10,164 bases of DNA from Polaromonas sp. (lineage in GTDB: Bacteria > Pseudomonadota > Gammaproteobacteria > Burkholderiales > Burkholderiaceae_C). The position numbers were made by a program, and so were the translations under genes. The DNA is taken from assembly GCA_028292345.1 (NCBI GenBank), contig JAQGMN010000354.1:1-10164 (forward strand). Direction: 5' to 3'. Of the stretch, positions 5,570-10,164 are shown one piece after another (position 1 is the stretch's first letter; the number at the start of each line of letters is the position of its first letter). A model generated the notes under the pieces. The model worked only from the letters and a program-made list of their open reading frames with translations, was not told the DNA's origin and did not search any database.

Positions 5570-6325
5570 ATGAATACGACAACAGGGCAGGCAGGGCATC
5601 GGGATCAGGAAACGCCGGCGGGCAGCAGCCTGGCCCAAGAATTCGTGCAGTTTGCCGTCGAATCGGGGGTGCTGCGCTTCGGCCAGTTCAAGACCAAGGC
5701 CGGCCGCATGAGCCCCTACTTTTTCAACGCCGGCCTGTTTGACGACGGCGCCAAGCTCGGCCGGCTGGCGCAATTCTATGCGCGCCAGCTGCTGGCCGAA
5801 GAGCAGCGCAGCGGCCTGGCGTTCGACATGATCTTCGGCCCGGCCTACAAGGGCATTCCGCTGGCGGCCGCCGTGGCCATCGAGCTGGCGCGGCTGGGGC
5901 GCAACCTGCCGTTTGCCTACAACCGCAAGGAGGCCAAGGACCACGGCGAGGGCGGCACGCTGGTCGGGGCGAAGCTCTTGGGGCGGGTGCTGATCGTCGA
6001 TGACGTGATGTCCGCCGGCACCGCCGTGCGCGAGTCGATCGCGCTGATCCAGGCGGCCGGCGCCACGCCCCATGCGGTGGCGATTGCGCTGGACCGCCAG
6101 GAAAAGGCCACCGAAAACGGGATCGATGTCGCGCACAGCGCGGTGCAATATGTCACGCGGCAGCTCGGATTGCAGGTTTGCGCCATTGCGCGGCTGAGCG
6201 ACTTGCTGCAGTATCTGGCCTTGCACAGCGGCGGTGCAACCGGCGGCGAAAGCGCCGATGCAGCGCAGCTGAAAGACCATTACCAGTCGGTTCTGGCTTA
6301 CCGCGAACGCTACGGCGTCAACTGA
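5570..6325 (+). CDS. pyrE: Orotate phosphoribosyltransferase
   Basis: PyrE converts orotate and PRPP to orotidine 5'-phosphate in cytosolic pyrimidine synthesis. The 251-residue protein shows FKTKAGRMSPYFFNAGLFDDG (40-60), IFGPAYKGIPLAAA (88-101), YNRKEAKDHGEGGTLVG (117-133, the flexible catalytic loop with the Lys/Asp/His set) and the PRPP-binding motif VLIVDDVMSAGTAVRES (140-156). It is longer than the roughly 213-residue enterobacterial enzyme because of a variable N-terminus (about 20 residues) and a tail after residue 218. Alternative in-frame starts are GTG 5552 and ATG 5558. ATG 5570 is favoured because GGA (5560-5562) lies 7 nt upstream, but this is uncertain. Its promoter must lie at least partly inside the xth reading frame. 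A secreted-protein gene follows 13 bp after the stop. Confidence 0.95.
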   Translation: MNTTTGQAGHRDQETPAGSSLAQEFVQFAVESGVLRFGQFKTKAGRMSPYFFNAGLFDDGAKLGRLAQFYARQLLAEEQRSGLAFDMIFGPAYKGIPLAAAVAIELARLGRNLPFAYNRKEAKDHGEGGTLVGAKLLGRVLIVDDVMSAGTAVRESIALIQAAGATPHAVAIALDRQEKATENGIDVAHSAVQYVTRQLGLQVCAIARLSDLLQYLALHSGGATGGESADAAQLKDHYQSVLAYRERYGVN

Positions 6326-6338
6326 AGAAGAAATCCAA

Positions 6339-6998
6339 TTGCGCCTGCCCTCACTGCTCACGCCCGCGCTTGCCGGTCTTGCTTTCTGGCTGGGCGGCGC
6401 TGCGGCGGCGCAGGACATCTATTCCTGCGTGGATGCGAAAGGCCGCACCCTCACCGCCGATCGCCCCATTCCCGAATGCACCGACCGCACCCAGCGCGCA
6501 CTGTCGCCGTCCGGGCTGGTCAAGCGCCAGATCGGCCCCTCGCTGACCGCGCATGAACAGGCCGCGCAGGATGAAAAGGACAGGCGGGCGGCCGAACTGC
6601 GCGCCCGCGAGGTCGAGGAGCGGCGCCGCGACAAGGCGCTGCTGCTGCGCTATCCGACGCCTGAAACGCATGACCGCGAACGCGCGGCCGCGCTGCTGCA
6701 GATCGACGAGGTCATCAAGGCATCAAACAAGCGGCGCGGCGAGCTGGCCGACCAGCGCAAGTCGCTGGGCGGCGAACTGGAGTTTTACGCCAGGGACACG
6801 TCCAGGGCACCCGCATCGCTCAAGCGCAGGCTGGAGGAGAACGAGGGCAGCGCCAGCGTCCAGCAGCGGTTCATCGCCGACCAGGAGCAGGAAAAAAAGC
6901 GCGTCAACCAGCGCTTTGATGAAGAGCTGGCCAAGCTCCGGCAGCTGTGGGCGCTGGCAAATCCGCCCACCGGTGGTTCCCGCACCGTCAGAAACTGA
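6339..6998 (+). CDS. Secreted DUF4124-domain protein with coiled coil
   Basis: This 219-residue protein of unknown function has a signal peptide: basic start, hydrophobic core around 4-20, and probable cleavage after AAAA near residue 24. It is therefore exported, likely to the periplasm. The mature N-terminus DIYSCVDAKGRTLTADRPIPEC (26-47) is the DUF4124 pattern of an aromatic-Cys strand, VDA.GR turn, DRP and a second Cys; Cys30/Cys47 could form a disulfide. From about residue 70 to 205 it is highly charged and probably alpha-helical coiled coil (repeated E/K/R/Q, no membrane segment). The start is TTG 6339, supported by the signal peptide beginning directly there and by GAAGAAG (6324-6330) 8 nt upstream, overlapping the pyrE stop. 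Probably co-transcribed with pyrE. A role cannot be assigned. Confidence 0.8.
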   Translation: MRLPSLLTPALAGLAFWLGGAAAAQDIYSCVDAKGRTLTADRPIPECTDRTQRALSPSGLVKRQIGPSLTAHEQAAQDEKDRRAAELRAREVEERRRDKALLLRYPTPETHDRERAAALLQIDEVIKASNKRRGELADQRKSLGGELEFYARDTSRAPASLKRRLEENEGSASVQQRFIADQEQEKKRVNQRFDEELAKLRQLWALANPPTGGSRTVRN

Positions 6999-7004
6999 AT
7001 TATG

Positions 7005-7022
7005 AAGCCGGATTGCCGGTTT
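7005..7022 (+). terminator. Possible weak terminator after the pyrE unit
   Basis: AAGCCGG-ATTG-CCGGTTT can form a 7-bp stem (one G-T pair) with a tetraloop, starting 6 nt after the DUF4124 gene stop. The trailing T-run is only TTT followed by G, so efficiency would be low. Position is the main argument. Confidence 0.3.
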
Positions 7023-7046
7023 GCGCAATGCTGGCGTGCATCGGAA

Positions 7047-7063
7047 GCTACTATTTCAATAGC
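7047..7063 (+). repeat. Short interspersed repeat, intergenic copy
   Basis: GCTACTATTTCAATAGC lies in the 90-bp gap between convergent genes. It matches at 14 of 17 positions the minus-strand sequence at 9276-9292 inside gatA. Ends are imperfectly complementary (GCTA/TAGC). The GCTACTattt-AATAGC style is one I recall as an abundant short repeat in Polaromonas/Rhodoferax-type genomes; that is memory, not a search result. Confidence 0.55.
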
Positions 7064-7088
7064 GCCTTGATGAATGGGCAGCGCGGCG

Positions 7089-8546
7089 TCAAGCCAGCTT
7101 TTGCTTCAGCAATTCATTCACCTGCGCCGGGTTGGCCTTGCCCTTGGTCGCCTTCATGGCCTGGCCGACCAGGGCGTTGAAGGCCTTGGTGTTGCCGGCG
7201 CGCACTTCGGCAACGTTCCTGGCATTGGCGGCGAGCACGTCGTCGATGATTTTTTCGAGTTCGCCGGTGTCGCTCATCTGCCGAAGGCCCTTGGCCTCGA
7301 TCAGCGCATCCACATCCTGGCCTTCACCGGTCCACAAGGCGTCAAACACCTGTCGGGCCGCATTGTTGGAAATCGTGCCGTCGGCAATCCGCTTGATCAG
7401 CGCGCCTAGCTGGCTGGCGCTGACGCTGGACGCTTCAATCGGCTTTTCCTCGGCATTCAGGCGGCGCGACAGCTCGCCCATGACCCAGTTGCTGGCCAGC
7501 TTGGCCTGCCCGCTGGCGCTCGCCACGGCCTCGAAGTAAGCCGCCGTCGCCTTGCTCTGCGTCAGCTGGCCGGCGTCGTACTCGCTCAGGCCGTAGTCGG
7601 CCATGAAGCGCGCAGCCATCACGCGCGGCAGTTCCGACATCTCCGAGCGCGTCTTTTCCACCCAGTCCCGGCCAATCACCAGCGGCGGCAGGTCCGGGTC
7701 GGGGAAATAGCGGTAGTCGGCCGCGTCTTCCTTGCTGCGCATGCTGCGCGTCTCGCCCGTGTCCGGATCGAACAGCACGGTGGCCTGCTGGATGTCGTGG
7801 CCGTCCTCGATCTGCTCGATCTGCCAGCGCACCTCGTAGTCCATCGCCTGCTGCATGAACTTGAAGCTGTTCAGGTTCTTGATCTCGCGGCGCGTGCCCA
7901 GCGGCGCGCCGGGTTTCCTCACCGACACGTTGGCGTCGCAGCGAAAGCTGCCTTCCTGCATGTTGCCGTCGCAAATGCCGATCCAGGTCACGATCTTGTG
8001 CAGCTCTTTGGCGTAGGCCACCGCCTCGGCGGTCGATCGCATGTCGGGTTCGGTGACGATTTCGAGCAGCGGCGTGCCGGCGCGGTTCAGGTCGATGCCG
8101 CTCATGCCGATGAAGTCCTCGTGCAGCGACTTGCCGGCGTCCTCTTCCAGGTGGGCGCGCACCAGGCGCACCGATTTCTTCTCGCCGTCCAGGAAGAACT
8201 CGACCACGCCGCCCTGCACCACCGGAATCTCGAACTGGCTGATCTGGTAGCCCTTGGGCAGGTCGGGGTAGAAGTAGTTCTTGCGGGCGAACACGCTGCT
8301 TTCGGCAATGTGCGCATTCACCGCCAGGCCGAACTCGATGGCCCGCTGCACCGCGCCCTTGTTCATCACCGGCAGCGCGCCGGGCAAGGCGAAGTCCACC
8401 GCCGAGGCATTGGTGTTGGGCTCGGCGCCGAACGAGGTCGAGGCGCGGCTGAATATTTTCGATTGCGTGGTCAGCTGGGTGTGGGTTTCAAAGCCGATGA
8501 CGACTTCGTAACCCTGCACCAGCAGGGATTGGGTGTCTTTGCTCAT
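7089..8546 (-). CDS. gatB: Asp/Glu-tRNA amidotransferase subunit B
   Basis: GatB is the tRNA-binding kinase subunit of the GatCAB complex. It phosphorylates the carboxylate of misacylated Asp-tRNA(Asn) or Glu-tRNA(Gln) and receives ammonia from GatA. The 485-residue protein has the usual length. Visible are YEVVIGFETHTQL (13-25), SKIFSRAS..FGAEPNT (29-45), LPGALPVMNKGAV (54-66), KNYFYPDLPKGYQISQ (89-104), the family signature IDLNRAGTPLLEIVT (151-165) and DGNMQEGSFRCDANVSVR (193-210). The C-terminal third is the YqeY-like tail domain, ending NELLKQKLA. The frame is open upstream to 8825, but ATG 8546 gives the family N-terminus and overlaps the gatA stop as ATGA (8543-8546), implying translational coupling. 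Confidence 0.97.
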   Translation of the reverse strand: MSKDTQSLLVQGYEVVIGFETHTQLTTQSKIFSRASTSFGAEPNTNASAVDFALPGALPVMNKGAVQRAIEFGLAVNAHIAESSVFARKNYFYPDLPKGYQISQFEIPVVQGGVVEFFLDGEKKSVRLVRAHLEEDAGKSLHEDFIGMSGIDLNRAGTPLLEIVTEPDMRSTAEAVAYAKELHKIVTWIGICDGNMQEGSFRCDANVSVRKPGAPLGTRREIKNLNSFKFMQQAMDYEVRWQIEQIEDGHDIQQATVLFDPDTGETRSMRSKEDAADYRYFPDPDLPPLVIGRDWVEKTRSEMSELPRVMAARFMADYGLSEYDAGQLTQSKATAAYFEAVASASGQAKLASNWVMGELSRRLNAEEKPIEASSVSASQLGALIKRIADGTISNNAARQVFDALWTGEGQDVDALIEAKGLRQMSDTGELEKIIDDVLAANARNVAEVRAGNTKAFNALVGQAMKATKGKANPAQVNELLKQKLA

Positions 8547-10078
8547 GCCGAAGCTCCCGGTGCTTTCTGGTGCCAGTCGGTCGCCAGCTGAAACTGGTGC
8601 GCCGCACCCAGCAGCTGCGCTTCCTTGAAATAGTTGCCGATCAGCTGCAGGCCGACCGGCATGCCGCCCTCGCCGAAGCCCGCCGGAATGCTCATGCCGG
8701 GCAGGCCGGCCAGGCTCGACGACAGGGTGTAGATGTCGGCCAGGTAATTGGCCACCGGGTCGTCGGATTTTTCGCCGATCTTCCAAGCCACGGTGGGCGA
8801 GACCGGCCCGGCAATCACGTCGCACTCGGCAAAAGCAGTCTGGAAATCCTGCGCGATCAGGCGGCGGATTTTTTGCGCCTTTAGGTAGTAGGCGTCGTAA
8901 TAGCCGTGCGACAGCACATAGGTGCCGATCATGATGCGGCGCGTCGCCTCGTCGCCGAAGCCTTGCGAGCGCGACTTCTTGTACATGTCGCTCAGGTCGG
9001 TGTAGTTCGCGGCGCGGTGGCCGTAGCGCACGCCGTCGAAGCGGCTCAGGTTGCTGCTGGCCTCGGCCGGGGCGATGACGTAATACACCGGAATCGACAG
9101 TTCGGTCAGCGGCAGGCTCACATCGACCAGCGTGGCGCCGAGCTTTTCAAACTCGCTAAGGGCGCCGCGCACGGCGGCCAGTACGTCGGGCGCGCAGCCG
9201 GCGCCGAAAAACTGCGTGGGCAGGCCAATTCTCAAGCCTTTTAGCGGATTTGCGCTTGTCCCATATACCCGAGTAGCTATTAAATCAGTAGCGTAGTCAA
9301 CGGCGGGCAGGTCCAGCGAGGTCGAGTCGCGGTCGGGGTCGGGGCCGGCCATGGCGGACAGCAGCAGCGCGCAGTCGAGCGCGCTGCGCGCCATCGGACC
9401 GGCCTGGTCCAGGCTGGAGGCAAACGCCACCATGCCGTAGCGCGAGCAGCGGCCATAGGTCGGCTTGATGCCGGTGATGCCGGTCAGCGAGGCGGGCTGG
9501 CGGATCGAGCCGCCCGTGTCGGTGCCGGTGGCAGCGGGCACCAGGCGCGCCGCCACCGCCGCCGCCGAACCGCCCGAGGAACCGCCCGGAACCCGGCTGG
9601 TGTCCCACGGGTTCTGCACTTTTTGATAGGCGCTGTTCTCATTGCCCGAGCCCATGGCGAACTCGTCGCAGTTGAGCTTGCCCAGCGTGACCATGCCGGC
9701 GCCGCCGGGGCCAACGCCCAGCCGGCTGACCACGGTCGCGTCGAACGGGCTGCGGTAGTTGGCCAGCATCTTCGAGCCGGCCGTGGTCGGAAAGTCGCGG
9801 GTGACAAACACGTCCTTGTGCGCCAGCGGCACGCCGAGCAGAGGCGTGCGTTCGCCGGCTGCGAGCCGCGCATCGGCGGCGCGGGCCTGCGCCAGCGACA
9901 CCTCGGCATCCAGGGCCAGGAAGGCGCCCAGTTGGGCGTGCTGCCCGATGCGGTTCAGGAAGTGCTGCGTGACTTCCACGCTGGAGATGCTGCCGGCGGC
10001 CAGCCGGGCGGCCAGTTGCGCGACGCCGAGGTCGTGAAGGTCCAGGTTCAGGGGGCGGGGGGAGGACAGGCTGCTCAT
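8543..10078 (-). CDS. gatA: Asp/Glu-tRNA amidotransferase subunit A
   Basis: GatA is the glutaminase subunit of GatCAB and belongs to the amidase-signature family. The catalytic Lys88 is in GVPLAHKDVF (82-91), the cis-Ser167 in VPGGSSGGSAAAVAA (163-177) and the nucleophile Ser191 in GTDTGGSIRQPASLTGI (185-201). The complete triad implies an active enzyme releasing ammonia from glutamine. It has 511 residues, somewhat long. Part of the excess is residues about 267-276 (IATRVYGTSA), just before LKGLRIGLPTQFF, where family members usually have only a few variable residues. This stretch uses TTA, ATA, CTA and AAT codons otherwise scarce in this GC-rich gene and coincides with a repeat. The ATG 10078 overlaps the gatC stop as ATGA, and the gene's own stop overlaps the gatB start the same way. 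Confidence 0.97.
   Translation of the reverse strand: MSSLSSPRPLNLDLHDLGVAQLAARLAAGSISSVEVTQHFLNRIGQHAQLGAFLALDAEVSLAQARAADARLAAGERTPLLGVPLAHKDVFVTRDFPTTAGSKMLANYRSPFDATVVSRLGVGPGGAGMVTLGKLNCDEFAMGSGNENSAYQKVQNPWDTSRVPGGSSGGSAAAVAARLVPAATGTDTGGSIRQPASLTGITGIKPTYGRCSRYGMVAFASSLDQAGPMARSALDCALLLSAMAGPDPDRDSTSLDLPAVDYATDLIATRVYGTSANPLKGLRIGLPTQFFGAGCAPDVLAAVRGALSEFEKLGATLVDVSLPLTELSIPVYYVIAPAEASSNLSRFDGVRYGHRAANYTDLSDMYKKSRSQGFGDEATRRIMIGTYVLSHGYYDAYYLKAQKIRRLIAQDFQTAFAECDVIAGPVSPTVAWKIGEKSDDPVANYLADIYTLSSSLAGLPGMSIPAGFGEGGMPVGLQLIGNYFKEAQLLGAAHQFQLATDWHQKAPGASA
9246..9292 (-). repeat. Short interspersed repeat inserted in gatA
   Basis: On the minus strand this runs from GCTACTGATTTAATAGC (9292-9276) through GGTATATGGGACAAGCGC (9270-9253) to about 9246. 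The first 17 nt match the intergenic copy at 7047-7063 at 14 positions. The stretch is AT-rich against a GC-rich gene and encodes about ten residues absent from the usual GatA alignment at this point. It keeps the frame. Boundaries are approximate. Confidence 0.6.
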
Positions 10079-10164
10079 TCGATCACTTTCGGCACAAGGA
10101 ACAGGCCGCGCTCGACGGCCGGGGCGCTGGCCTGGCTGGCCTCGCGCTGGTTCGGTTCGCTGGC
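10075..10164 (-). CDS. gatC: Asp/Glu-tRNA amidotransferase subunit C, C-terminal part
   Basis: The last 29 codons and stop of gatC are present; the rest lies beyond the window. The visible end is Ala/Ser/Glu-rich (ASEPNQREASQASAPAVE), then RGLFLVPKVIE, matching the conserved GatC ending in which (Y/F)xVPKVI(E) closes the protein. GatC is the small chaperone-like subunit that wraps between GatA and GatB. Its TGA (10077-10075) overlaps the gatA ATG (10078-10076), completing a gatC-gatA-gatB operon with two ATGA junctions. Confidence 0.93.
   Translation of the reverse strand, partial: ASEPNQREASQASAPAVERGLFLVPKVIE

Noticed and set aside
5567..6418. 283-codon antisense frame over pyrE
   Set aside because: It is a mirror of high-GC codon use opposite a definite pyrE and carries no recognisable motif.
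7797..8591. 264-codon antisense frame over gatB
   Set aside because: It lies entirely opposite conserved gatB/gatA coding sequence and its His/Val/Ala-rich product is typical of antisense high-GC shadows.
8547..8825. N-terminal extension of gatB
   Set aside because: The upstream frame overlaps gatA and lacks GatB similarity; ATG 8546 gives the family start and an ATGA junction.

Overview
The window looks like a chromosome segment of a betaproteobacterium, most likely a member of the Burkholderiales in or near Comamonadaceae (Polaromonas, Rhodoferax or Variovorax-like). The evidence is the high GC content, the style of the xth, pyrE and gatCAB products, and short interspersed repeats of a kind I associate with that family. 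The genus is a guess.

Positions 1-4288 are an accessory-looking cluster. A minus-strand HxlR-type regulator (184-558) faces a four-gene plus-strand unit across a 100-bp intergenic region that holds dyad-symmetric candidate operator sites and a plausible sigma70 promoter. The unit encodes an F420H2:NADP+ oxidoreductase (FNO)-like Rossmann protein (659-1405), an FMN-dependent monooxygenase of the luciferase-like NtaA/DszA group (1469-2791), and two more FNO-like paralogues (2828-3580 and 3593-4288). The three FNO-like proteins share the same fold motifs and the signature SWRQQPG(T/A)PAYC. The middle one has changed the residues expected to bind the NADP 2'-phosphate. An HxlR-controlled oxidoreductase cassette with three tandem FNO paralogues around one flavin monooxygenase is the best candidate here for an undescribed system. 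Its substrate cannot be read from sequence.

Positions 4289-4555 hold no convincing gene. They contain small inverted repeats and a 7-bp tandem repeat that runs into the stop codon of the next gene.

Positions 4556-10164 are housekeeping. xth (exonuclease III, minus strand) and pyrE (orotate phosphoribosyltransferase, plus strand) diverge with only about 21 bp between start codons. pyrE is followed 13 bp later by a secreted or periplasmic DUF4124 coiled-coil protein. Convergent to these lies the gatC-gatA-gatB operon (minus strand), whose three genes overlap by ATGA at both junctions. gatC is cut by the window end.

Two housekeeping genes carry apparent in-frame insertions of repetitive DNA. 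xth has about 60 extra codons made of two divergent copies of a hairpin-containing repeat. gatA has about 10 extra AT-rich, rare-codon residues that match a short repeat also present between the DUF4124 gene and gatB. Both resemble, in principle, the protein-coding palindromic elements known from Rickettsia.
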